A stretch of DNA of 37,591 nucleotides from Catenulispora sp. EB89 (GTDB lineage Bacteria > Actinomycetota > Actinomycetes > Streptomycetales > Catenulisporaceae). A program made the translations under genes and the position numbers. The notes below the pieces were generated by a model that was not told where the DNA came from, did not search any database, and saw nothing but the letters and a program-made list of their open reading frames with translations. Position 1 is the first letter of the stretch; each line of letters starts with the position of its first letter. This document shows, one piece after another, positions 31,230 through 37,591 of the stretch. The stretch spans positions 1 to 37,591 of the forward strand of contig NZ_JBGCCU010000049.1 in NCBI RefSeq assembly GCF_041261445.1, written 5' to 3'.

Positions 31230-32341
31230 TAGTCACGCTCACGCTCAACCCGGCTCTGGACATCACGTATACGGTCCCTGCTTTGCTGCCGGGGACCACG
31301 CACCGGCCGCGGGTGCACGCTCAGGCCGGCGGCAAGGGAGTGAACGTCGCCCGGACCCTGCACGCCCTGGGCCGCGACACGGTCGCGGTCCTGCCGCTCG
31401 GCGGCTTCGACGGCGAAGCGGTGCGCGCGGAGCTGGCGGCGTCGGGGGTCCCGCACCACGTCATACCCATCGCCGGGGCGACTCGGCGGACGGTGACGGT
31501 CGTCGAGGAATCCGGGCTCGCGACCGGATTCAACGAGGCCGGGCCCGAGATCGGCGCCGACGAGTGGGCCGAGATATGCGCGGCGGTGGCTGTGCTCCTG
31601 GAAACCGCAGTGCTCGACGACGCGGCGGTGCTGGTGTTGTCGGGCAAGCTGCCGCGCGGGCTGGCCGACGACGCTTATGCCTCGTTGGTGGAACTGGCCG
31701 ACGGCTTCGGGGTCCCGACGATCCTGGACACCGAAGGCGCGCCGTTGTTGGCCGCCCTGTCGGCGGGGCCAGCGATCGTGAAGCCGAACGCGCATGAGTT
31801 GCTGGATGCCACAGGCTTGGCTGATCCCGGTTCCGCTGCGGGGGAGTTGCTGAAGCGCGGGGCCCGGGCGGTGGTTGCCTCCAGCGGACCTGACGGCCTC
31901 ACGGCTCTGACCGCCGACGGCACCTGGATCGCGAGGCCACCGCGGATTGAGGGCGGCAACCCCACTGGTGCGGGCGATGCCTCGGTCGCGGCGCTGGCCG
32001 TGGGGCTGGCAGACGGGCGCGCTTGGCCGGAGGTGCTGGCCGATGCGGTCGCGTTGTCGGCGGCGACTGTGCTCACGGACCGGGCCGGGATGTTCGATGC
32101 CGAGGCTTATCGCCGGTTCCGCTCCGAGATCACCGCTCAACATGAAGCCCGCAGTACGAGTACTAGTACGAGCGCGAGCACGAGCTCAAGCGCGAGCACG
32201 AGCCCAAGCGCGAGCTCAAGCACGAGCACGAGCACGAGCACGAGCCCAAGCGCGAGCTCAAGCACGAGCACGAGCACGAGCCCAAGCGCGAGCACGAGCA
32301 CAAGCACAAGCACAAGCACAAGCACAAGCACAAGGCCTTAG
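31226..32341 (+). CDS. PfkB-family phosphofructokinase/tagatose-6-phosphate kinase with S/T-repeat tail
   Basis: Ribokinase-fold sugar-phosphate kinase of the FruK/LacC/PfkB type. It starts at GTG 31226 (overlapping the ROK stop), beginning with VTLTLNPALDITY, the standard N-terminus. QAGGKGVNVARTL near 33-45 binds substrate, and NPTGAGDASVAALAVGL near 245-260 carries the catalytic Asp and anion hole. In this operon the expected reaction is tagatose-6-phosphate to tagatose-1,6-bisphosphate; 1-phosphofructokinase activity is the alternative. The folded enzyme ends near residue 310; a further 60 or so residues are an STSTSAS-type repeat ending in RP. This tail is encoded by a simple-sequence tract and is not part of the family. 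Confidence 0.88.
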   Translation: MIVTLTLNPALDITYTVPALLPGTTHRPRVHAQAGGKGVNVARTLHALGRDTVAVLPLGGFDGEAVRAELAASGVPHHVIPIAGATRRTVTVVEESGLATGFNEAGPEIGADEWAEICAAVAVLLETAVLDDAAVLVLSGKLPRGLADDAYASLVELADGFGVPTILDTEGAPLLAALSAGPAIVKPNAHELLDATGLADPGSAAGELLKRGARAVVASSGPDGLTALTADGTWIARPPRIEGGNPTGAGDASVAALAVGLADGRAWPEVLADAVALSAATVLTDRAGMFDAEAYRRFRSEITAQHEARSTSTSTSASTSSSASTSPSASSSTSTSTSTSPSASSSTSTSTSPSASTSTSTSTSTSTSTRP

Positions 32342-32455
32342 CCCGAGGCCGAGCTGAAGCCCGAGGGCCTAACCCGAAGCCGAGCCGAACCCCGAGGCCG
32401 AGCCGAAGCCCGAGCCCCTAACCCAAAGCCGAGCCCGAGCCCGAAGACCAAGGAC
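32150..32455 (+). repeat. Minisatellite running through the kinase stop codon
   Basis: From 32150 to 32335 the sequence is built of hexamers AGCACG/AGCGCG/AGCACA with interspersed CCAAGCGCGAGC units, encoding Ser/Thr/Ala/Pro repeats. After the TAG at 32339 a related purine-rich repeat (GAGGCCGAGC, GAAGCCCGAG types) continues for about 110 bases and stops only at the Shine-Dalgarno of the aldolase gene. Coding and non-coding parts thus form one repeat tract. Confidence 0.9.
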
Positions 32456-32459
32456 CGCC

Positions 32460-33338
32460 ATGCCCCTGAAGCCCACCGGCGACCTCATCACCGCCGCCCG
32501 CGCCGAGCGCCGCGCCCTGGCCGCCTTCAACGTCATCACCCTGGAGCACGCCGAGGCCATTGTCGCCGCCGCCGAGACCGCGCAGTCGCCGGTGATCCTG
32601 CAGATCTCCGAGAACGCCGTGAAGTTCCACCACGGCCGCCTCGCGCCGATCGCGCGTGCCTCCGCCGCCGTCGCCGAGGCCGCCGGCGTCGATGTCGCGC
32701 TGCACCTGGACCACGTCGAGGACCCCGCGCTGCTGCGCCAGGCCGCCGACCACGGCTTCGGCTCGGCCATGTTCGACGGCTCGCACCTGCAATACGCCGA
32801 GAACGTGCAGGCCACTCGCGAAGCCGCCGACTGGGCCCACTCCCACGGCCTTTGGCTGGAGGCCGAGCTCGGCAAGGTCGGCGGCAAGGACGGGGAGCCG
32901 CCGCTGTCCGCGCACGCCCCCGGCGCACGTACCGACCCGGACGAGGCGCGCGAGTTTGTCGCCGCGACCGGCGTGGACGCCCTGGCCGTGGCCGTCGGCA
33001 GCTCGCACGCCATGACCGACCGCAGCGCCGTGCTCGACCACGAACTCATAGCCCGGCTGCGTGACGCGGTCGGCGTGCCGTTGGTGCTGCACGGGTCTTC
33101 CGGCGTGCCGGACGAGGAGCTGGCGCGCGCCGTGGCCGGGGGAGTGGTCAAGGTGAACATCGGCACCGCGCTGAACATCGCCTTCACCGGCGCCGTGCGC
33201 GCGTGGCTGGAGCAGGCGCCGGCCAACGCCGTCGACCCGCGCAAGTACTTGGCTCCCGCGCGTGAGGACATGGCCAAGACGGCGGCGCATTTCATCAGTG
33301 TCTTGTCCCCGGATGCGCGGTCGCCAGAGGGCGACTAG
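32460..33338 (+). CDS. Class II fructose/tagatose-bisphosphate aldolase
   Basis: Zinc-dependent aldolase that splits tagatose- or fructose-1,6-bisphosphate into glyceraldehyde-3-phosphate and dihydroxyacetone phosphate; 292 residues, in the GatY/KbaY size range. Asp84 (catalytic) and His85 (zinc) are in HLDH, His183 (AVGSSHAM) and His211 (LHGSSGVP) complete the zinc site, and EAELGKVGG (134-142) and KVNIGTALNIAF are the phosphate and cation loops. AAGGA lies 5 bases before the ATG. It is the last gene of the amino-sugar cluster. Tagatose specificity is inferred from the AgaS-like gene; fructose-bisphosphate aldolase is equally compatible with the motifs. Confidence 0.92.
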   Translation: MPLKPTGDLITAARAERRALAAFNVITLEHAEAIVAAAETAQSPVILQISENAVKFHHGRLAPIARASAAVAEAAGVDVALHLDHVEDPALLRQAADHGFGSAMFDGSHLQYAENVQATREAADWAHSHGLWLEAELGKVGGKDGEPPLSAHAPGARTDPDEAREFVAATGVDALAVAVGSSHAMTDRSAVLDHELIARLRDAVGVPLVLHGSSGVPDEELARAVAGGVVKVNIGTALNIAFTGAVRAWLEQAPANAVDPRKYLAPAREDMAKTAAHFISVLSPDARSPEGD

Positions 33339-33419
33339 CAGCGGCACTGGCGCCTCGGGGGTCGGCTGGGCCAGCATAAGCGCCACAGTCGTACGCGGCC
33401 CGAATACGAAGAACGGCGG

Positions 33420-33977
33420 ATGATGGCGAACCCTGAGATATCCAGCACGCAGGAACCGGGCCTCGCGGCGGTTCCGGCCCAGGGAGGTCCCGCCGGTCCC
33501 GCCGATGCGGTCGAGGCGTCCGGGACAGCTGCGGTGAGTCAGGGGGAGGCTCCCATTGAGGGTGATGAGGCCGGCCAGGCCCCCGAGCCCCGCCGCCGCC
33601 CCGCACCGTCGTCGTACTACGAGCCCGAACCCGAGCGCATGCCGCTCCTGGCGCGCGTCCTGCTCGCCGACCTGGCCGTCGCGGTCGTGGCCCTGATCGT
33701 GCTGTTCGTGATCGAGGTCCAGCGGTTCGGCGACGCCACCTTGCACCTGCGCCGCGAGGCCTGGACCGAGGATCTGGTCGTGCTGTTCGGTGTGTCGGTC
33801 GTGTTCGGCGCGGTCACGTACTTGTTGTTCCGTGCCGGCCATCTGCGGGTGGCGATCGTGCAGACGGTCGTGACGGCCCTGATCCTGGTCGCCGCCGTCA
33901 CCTCGGCCGTGACCGGAAATCCCAAGCCGACGTCCGCCGACATCCCGGCCACCAGCACGTCGGGCAACCCGGGCTGA
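33420..33977 (+). CDS. Small membrane protein with disordered N-terminus
   Basis: A 185-residue protein of no recognised family. Residues 1-75 are hydrophilic and rich in Pro, Ala and Glu (EPRRRPAPSSYYEPEPERMP). Three hydrophobic helices follow: about 76-99, 118-137 and 143-164, with a short Asn/Thr/Pro-rich C-terminus. The pattern is common in actinomycetes for proteins annotated only as membrane proteins. ATG 33420 or the adjacent ATG 33423 can be the start; the ribosome-binding site is weak. It lies 80 bases after the aldolase and may be read through from it, but no functional link is apparent. Confidence 0.75.
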   Translation: MMANPEISSTQEPGLAAVPAQGGPAGPADAVEASGTAAVSQGEAPIEGDEAGQAPEPRRRPAPSSYYEPEPERMPLLARVLLADLAVAVVALIVLFVIEVQRFGDATLHLRREAWTEDLVVLFGVSVVFGAVTYLLFRAGHLRVAIVQTVVTALILVAAVTSAVTGNPKPTSADIPATSTSGNPG

Positions 33978-33980
33978 GGT

Positions 33981-34010
33981 CTGAAATCTGAAGCACTGAA
34001 ATCTGAAGCA
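33981..34010. repeat. 15-bp perfect tandem duplication
   Basis: CTGAAATCTGAAGCA occurs twice without interruption (33981-33995 and 33996-34010), directly after the stop of the small membrane protein. It is followed by the hairpin at 34015-34039. Confidence 0.85.
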
Positions 34011-34014
34011 CTGA

Positions 34015-34039
34015 GGCGGCGGAATCTCACTCCGCCGCC
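34015..34039. terminator. Hairpin between convergent genes
   Basis: GGCGGCGGA at 34015-34023 pairs with TCCGCCGCC at 34031-34039 around a 7-base loop. It overlaps the MarR stop codon. No U-run, so termination strength is uncertain. Confidence 0.5.
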
Positions 34040-34482
34040 GGCACCACCCGGCGCAGCAGGTCCCGCAGCGTCCTGCGCTCGCTGCCGCTCAGTCCGGCCA
34101 GCGGCTCCGCGGCGAACGTCAGCCCGCCCCACACCGCGTCGAACGACGCGCGCCCGAGTTCGGTCGCTGTGATTCTCTTCACCCGCCGGTCCTCCGGATC
34201 CGGCTCCCGCGTCACCAGCCCGCGCGCCTCCATCCGGTCCACCAGCCCCGTGATGTTCGACGGCTCACACTTCAGGTGCTCGGCCAGGAACCGCATCGGC
34301 TTCGGCCCCGACATCAGGTTGGCCAGCACGAACGCCTGCATCCGGGTCAGGTCGTGGCGCGCGGCGGCCTCGTCGTAGTTGTCGTAGAAGGCCTGCGAGG
34401 CGGCCCAGAAGAGCTCCAGCACCTCCGCGGTCACGGGGTCGCGGCGGTTGTCCAGGACGGCGTGGGGTTCGGTGCTGCTCAC
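34027..34482 (-). CDS. MarR-family transcriptional regulator
   Basis: Winged-helix repressor of 151 residues, the usual MarR size. ARHDLTRMQAFVLANLMSG leads into the HTH (MRFLAEHLKCEPSNITGLVDRMEARGLV), and the wing is REPDPEDRRVKRITATELG. The C-terminal helix (ERRTLRDLLRRVV) is for dimerisation. The start is GTG at 34482; an in-frame ATG at 34548 would give 173 residues but would place coding sequence into the promoter region shared with the transporter. Being divergent from an MFS exporter strongly suggests it represses that exporter and is released by one of its substrates. Confidence 0.9.
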   Translation of the reverse strand: MSSTEPHAVLDNRRDPVTAEVLELFWAASQAFYDNYDEAAARHDLTRMQAFVLANLMSGPKPMRFLAEHLKCEPSNITGLVDRMEARGLVTREPDPEDRRVKRITATELGRASFDAVWGGLTFAAEPLAGLSGSERRTLRDLLRRVVPAAE

Positions 34483-34552
34483 GGGGCAACGGTATGCGGG
34501 CGCCGTCCCGTGCTCAACATCCGGGCCGGTCGTGGTTAAATACTTCATGACG

Positions 34553-34571
34553 TTAACTGTAAACCAGTAAA
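34553..34571. promoter_or_regulatory. Candidate MarR operator
   Basis: TTAACTG (34553-34559) and CAGTAAA (34565-34571) form a dyad with one mismatch around TAAAC. It lies in the intergenic region, 15 bases before the exporter start codon, and is strikingly AT-rich for this genome. GTTAA also recurs at 34535. Position and symmetry fit a MarR site. Confidence 0.5.
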
Positions 34572-34586
34572 ACTATGGAGCGCATC

Positions 34587-36089
34587 ATGTCCGACCAGGC
34601 GCGGCGATCGCGGGGAGTACTGCCCGCGCTCGTGTTGTCCGTTCTGGCTTTCTCCCTCGTCCAGACCTCCGTGGTCCCGATCCTGCCGACGCTGCAGAAG
34701 GACCTGAACGTGGCGGGCAGCGGCATCACCTGGCTGATGACCGCCAACCTGCTCTCGGCCGCGGTGCTCACGCCGCTGCTGGCGCGCATCGGCGACCTGC
34801 GCGGCCGCAAGCCGATGCTGGTGGTGGCGATCGCCGGCGTGCTGGTCGGCGGCGTCCTCGGCGGGATCGGCGGCTCCTTCGGGATGCTGCTGATAGCCCG
34901 CATCGTCGCCGGCACCGGCGGCGCGATCCTGCCGCTGGCGGTCGCCGTCGTCCGTGACGAGCTGCCGCGCGAGAAGGTCACCGGCGGCGTGGCGATGGTC
35001 TCCGCGGCCCTCGGCGTCGGCTCGGGCCTGGGCCTGGTCGCGACCGGCCTGGTCGTGGAGCACTTCAGCTACCAGGCCGTGTTCTGGATGGGCGCCATCC
35101 TGGCCGCCATCGCTTTCGCGCTGGTGCTGGTCAAGGTCCCGCACGACCCGATCAAGGCCGAGGGCAAGGCCGACCCGCTGGGCGCGCTGCTGCTGGCCGG
35201 CTGGCTCTCGGCGCTGCTGATCGCGGTCAGCCAGGGCAACGACTGGGGCTGGGGCTCCACCCGGACCATGGGCCTGTTCGTGACCGCCGCGGTGGTGCTG
35301 GTGGTGTGGGTCGTGGTCGAGCGCCGCGTGGCCTCCCCGCTGGTGGACATCTCGATGCTGGCCAAGCCCGCGATCGCGGTCACCAACACCGCCGGCGTCC
35401 TGGTCGGCTTCGCGATGTACGGCTCGTTCCTGCTGATGAGCGACTTCACGCAGACCCCGAAGGCCGTCGGCTACGGCTTCGGCGCCACCGTCCTGGCCTC
35501 CGGCTGGATGCTGTTCCCCTCCGCGGTCGGCTCCTTCGCCGCCGCCCCGGTCGGCGCGGCGCTGATCAAGCGCAGCGGCCCGCGCCTGCCCCTGGTGCTC
35601 GGCGGTGCCTTCGCCGCGGTGGGCCTGGGCCTGCTGGTCTTCGCGCACAGCTCCAGCTGGCACGTGGTGGTCGCCTCCGGCGTGATGGGCGTCGGCGTGG
35701 GCATGGCGTACGCGGCCATGCCGGCCTACATCAACGCCTCGGTCCCGGTGCAGCAGTCCGGTATCGCCAACGGCATGAACGCGGTGCTGCGCACCGTCGG
35801 CGGCGCGGTCGGCACGGCCGTGATCGGCGCGGTGCTGACCGGCAACATGAAGCAGGTCGCCCCCGGTGTGAAGCTGCCGACCGTCGACGCCTACACCCAC
35901 GCGTTCCTGATCGCCTCCGCGCTGGCGCTGGTCGCCGCGGTGGTGCCGTTCCTGGTGAAGACGCCTCGGATGTCGGCTATGGCGACGCCCGACACGATCG
36001 ACGCCGAGGCCGACGCCGAGGCCGAGGCCGACGGTATCGGCGGGGCCGACGGCGTGGAGCCGAAGGCTATGGCTGGTGTGAACGCCTGA
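34587..36089 (+). CDS. MFS drug exporter, DHA2 (14-TM) family
   Basis: Proton-coupled efflux transporter of 500 residues with about 14 hydrophobic helices. The family motif A is LLARIGDLRGRKPMLVV after helix 2, and the helix 5 motif C region is GVGSGLGLVATGLVVEHFSYQAVFWMG in pieces, typical of antiporters. The acidic Ala-rich C-terminal tail (EADAEAEADG) is a small repeat. The start is ATG at 34587, because GGAG lies 6 bases upstream; ATG 34575 is an alternative. It is divergent from and probably controlled by the MarR regulator. Substrates are not identifiable. Confidence 0.92.
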   Translation: MSDQARRSRGVLPALVLSVLAFSLVQTSVVPILPTLQKDLNVAGSGITWLMTANLLSAAVLTPLLARIGDLRGRKPMLVVAIAGVLVGGVLGGIGGSFGMLLIARIVAGTGGAILPLAVAVVRDELPREKVTGGVAMVSAALGVGSGLGLVATGLVVEHFSYQAVFWMGAILAAIAFALVLVKVPHDPIKAEGKADPLGALLLAGWLSALLIAVSQGNDWGWGSTRTMGLFVTAAVVLVVWVVVERRVASPLVDISMLAKPAIAVTNTAGVLVGFAMYGSFLLMSDFTQTPKAVGYGFGATVLASGWMLFPSAVGSFAAAPVGAALIKRSGPRLPLVLGGAFAAVGLGLLVFAHSSSWHVVVASGVMGVGVGMAYAAMPAYINASVPVQQSGIANGMNAVLRTVGGAVGTAVIGAVLTGNMKQVAPGVKLPTVDAYTHAFLIASALALVAAVVPFLVKTPRMSAMATPDTIDAEADAEAEADGIGGADGVEPKAMAGVNA

Positions 36090-36095
36090 GGTTCG

Positions 36096-36137
36096 TCGAA
36101 GGGCCGGCGTCGGAGAAATCCGGCGCCGGCCCTTCGA
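36096..36137. terminator. Bidirectional terminator-like hairpin
   Basis: A 14-bp perfect stem (36096-36109 with 36124-36137) plus a short inner CGG/CCG stem, between the converging MFS and DUF4253 genes. Only a weak T-rich tail follows on the plus strand, but stem strength suggests it ends both transcripts. Confidence 0.7.
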
Positions 36138-36147
36138 TTCGTTCAGG

Positions 36148-36744
36148 TCACTCCCACTGGAAACCCCATAAGGTCCCGGTACCGGGGAACTCGAGGCCGG
36201 CGCAGTAGCCGATCTGCTCCCGCGCCACCGCCGCGACCTGTTCGGGCTCCGTCGGCGGACGCGGCACGTGCAGCTCGATCCGGTCGCGGGTCAGCGTCAG
36301 CAGCTCGGCGCCGAAGCGGCGGCGCCAGTCCGCCAGCACCGCGGTGTGTTCGACCCCTGACGTTCCCAGCGCCCCGTCCCAGTCGAGCAGGCCGGGCACC
36401 TCGATCCCGCCGTACTCGGCCGGGACCAGGCCGACGGTCGTCGTGTGCGCCGCCGACGACACCTGGTCGGTGTGCGGCTCGTCGCCGAAAGTGGGGACGT
36501 CCCCACTTGCGAAGATCTCAGCCGCGCCGCGATGACGCTCCCGCCGCTCCGAGAGCAGCGGCAGCTTGTCCAGGACCGTCGGTTCGTCCGGATCCACCAG
36601 GAACGGCCACAACCCGGTCGTGGCGTGTGCGCCGCGCAGGACGCGCCACGCCTCCAGCGCCGTCCCAGCCTCCACGGTCACGGCCCGAACCTCGGTGCCG
36701 TCCGCGAGCGTGCCCTTCACCACCGCCGTGCCCATCAGGTCCAT
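36148..36744 (-). CDS. DUF4253 domain protein (second of pair)
   Basis: A 198-residue soluble protein of the DUF4253 family, function unknown. The N-terminal part holds GTALEAWRVLRGAHATTGLWPFLVD in pieces, the family hallmark; the C-terminal domain has VGLVPAEYGGIEVPGLLDWDGA, VLADWRRRFGAELLTLTRDRIEL and PPTEPEQVAAVAREQIGYC, ending in WGFQWE. ATG at 36744 is preferred because AGGG lies 8 bases upstream; GTG 36753 is the alternative. It lies 18 bases after its paralogue on the same strand, so they form an operon. No signal peptide or membrane segment is seen. DUF4253 genes often lie near polymorphic-toxin or immunity genes, but nothing here supports that role. Confidence 0.85.
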   Translation of the reverse strand: MDLMGTAVVKGTLADGTEVRAVTVEAGTALEAWRVLRGAHATTGLWPFLVDPDEPTVLDKLPLLSERRERHRGAAEIFASGDVPTFGDEPHTDQVSSAAHTTTVGLVPAEYGGIEVPGLLDWDGALGTSGVEHTAVLADWRRRFGAELLTLTRDRIELHVPRPPTEPEQVAAVAREQIGYCAGLEFPGTGTLWGFQWE

Positions 36745-36762
36745 GATGGGCACCCTAGAGCC

Positions 36763-37485
36763 TCAGTCCCACCAGAAGTACCAGTCGTGGCTGTGAACTT
36801 GCTTCTGGGCCAGCGCGGCCAGGGTCTCGACTCCCTGATCGACGACGTCGACGCAGTAGTGGTACTGCGCCAGCGTCACCGCCTCGATCTCCGCGCGCTC
36901 GGTGGGCGGGTTCGCGACGAGCAGCTCCAGCACGTCGAAGGTGGCCACCGCGAGCTCGGCGCCGTAGCGCTCGTACCAGTACTTGAGCACGTTGCTGTGT
37001 TCGGCGCCGGTGATGCCGTGGTTGGCCGCCCCGTCCCACCGGAGCAGGCGCGGGATGTCCCAGCCGCCGGCCGCGGTGCGTACCAGGCCGATGTTGGTGG
37101 TCTGCGACTCGGACAACTTCCCGGGTGCGGGCGGCCCTGACAGGTCTGCTTCGCCCGACATCAGATTGGCCAGGTACTCGACGTCTTCCTCGTCGTCCTC
37201 GTCGAGTTCGGGAACGATGCTGAACAGCGTTTCGGCGCTGCGGGGCTCCTCGTCGTCCTCGCCGTCCTCGAGGTGGTCCCAGACCACCGGCTGGTGGTAC
37301 GGCTTGTCCTCGTCGGCGTCGACGAGGAAGGGCCACAGGCCGGTCTCGGCGTGGGCGTCGCGCAGACGTTGCCACACAGCCGGCGCGGTTCCCTGCTTCA
37401 CGACGAGCAACAGCACGTCCTGGCCGTCGACAGCGGTGGCCTTGATCGTCGCCGACTCCAGCAGCGTCTTCAGATCCTCGTCCAT
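36763..37485 (-). CDS. DUF4253 domain protein (first of pair)
   Basis: A 240-residue paralogue of the next gene. Shared blocks: GTAPAVWQRLRDAHAETGLWPFLVD (in pieces), IGLVRTAAGGWDIPRLLRWDGAANHG, VLKYWYERYGAELAVATFDVLEL, NPPTERAEIEAVTLAQYHYC, ending in WYFWWD, the family's aromatic C-terminus. Between the two conserved parts is an acidic, low-complexity segment (about residues 68-125, rich in Asp/Glu), longer than in its neighbour. The start is ATG at 37485; TAGGGTCC lies about 10 bases upstream. No function can be given. The remaining bases up to 37591 show no feature. Confidence 0.87.
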   Translation of the reverse strand: MDEDLKTLLESATIKATAVDGQDVLLLVVKQGTAPAVWQRLRDAHAETGLWPFLVDADEDKPYHQPVVWDHLEDGEDDEEPRSAETLFSIVPELDEDDEEDVEYLANLMSGEADLSGPPAPGKLSESQTTNIGLVRTAAGGWDIPRLLRWDGAANHGITGAEHSNVLKYWYERYGAELAVATFDVLELLVANPPTERAEIEAVTLAQYHYCVDVVDQGVETLAALAQKQVHSHDWYFWWD

Positions 37486-37591
37486 GGACGAGGACCCTAG
37501 ATGAGTGATGTGGGTTGGTGGCGTGGGGCTGGCGTGTAGCCGGTTCGGCTGACGACGGCAGGGAGCGTGTCCAGCATCGGTGTTGACGAGG

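Noticed and set aside
32137-32331. A hydrophobic Leu/Val-only peptide on the strand opposite the kinase tail
   Set aside because: It is the exact mirror of the AGCACG hexamer tract. It has no ribosome site and no independent codon pattern.

Overview
The window is strongly GC-rich with a heavy G/C bias at third codon positions, frequent GTG starts, several apparently leaderless genes, a family 2B encapsulin, a SigE-family ECF sigma factor and a translational-type T-box. Together these point to an actinomycete chromosome, probably Streptomyces- or Catenulispora-like (inference; no marker here fixes the genus). I saw no rRNA, tRNA, CRISPR array or intact insertion sequence. A recurring trait is in-frame expansion of short repeats inside or beside otherwise ordinary enzymes.

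Layout. 1-4.0 kb: gamma-glutamyltransferase (-), EamA exporter (+), strong terminator, SDR oxidoreductase (-). 4.1-7.6 kb: a stand-alone family A DNA polymerase, IPP isomerase and an uncharacterised actinobacterial protein, all (+). 7.6-9.4 kb: APC amino-acid permease with a repeat-bearing leader. 9.4-13.3 kb (-): a four-helix DUF4239 membrane protein, then an array of four 74-bp units each carrying a perfect 12-bp-arm palindrome, then a family 2B encapsulin shell gene overlapping its polyprenyl-transferase cargo gene.

13.5-20.0 kb (+): a trans-4-hydroxy-proline operon: three-subunit D-hydroxyproline dehydrogenase, a DHDPS-fold pyrroline-hydroxycarboxylate deaminase, hydroxyproline 2-epimerase and a GntR/FCD regulator. 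The last pathway enzyme (alpha-ketoglutarate semialdehyde dehydrogenase) and a dedicated transporter are not in the window. 20.0-21.1 kb: 1.1 kb without a convincing gene but with a run of hairpins and a 15-bp tandem repeat. 21.1-22.5 kb: Xaa-Pro aminopeptidase (-).

22.9-24.4 kb (+): SigE-family sigma factor and a single-pass membrane partner. 24.6-26.1 kb (-): archaeal-type aspartyl-tRNA synthetase preceded by a T-box with a GAC (Asp) specifier and a Shine-Dalgarno-sequestering hairpin. 26.1-28.2 kb (-): YkcB/ArnT-like membrane glycosyltransferase. 28.3-33.3 kb (+): DeoR regulator, SIS-domain AgaS-like protein, ROK kinase, PfkB/LacC-like kinase and class II aldolase, which reads as a galactosamine/N-acetylgalactosamine-to-tagatose-phosphate route. 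33.4-37.5 kb: small membrane protein (+), divergent MarR (-)/14-TM MFS exporter (+) pair, and two tandem DUF4253 proteins (-).

The most unusual items are the palindrome array next to the encapsulin operon, the T-box/AspRS pair with non-discriminating signature residues, the repeat-expanded hydroxyproline dehydrogenase subunit, and the minisatellite that runs through the stop codon of the sugar kinase.
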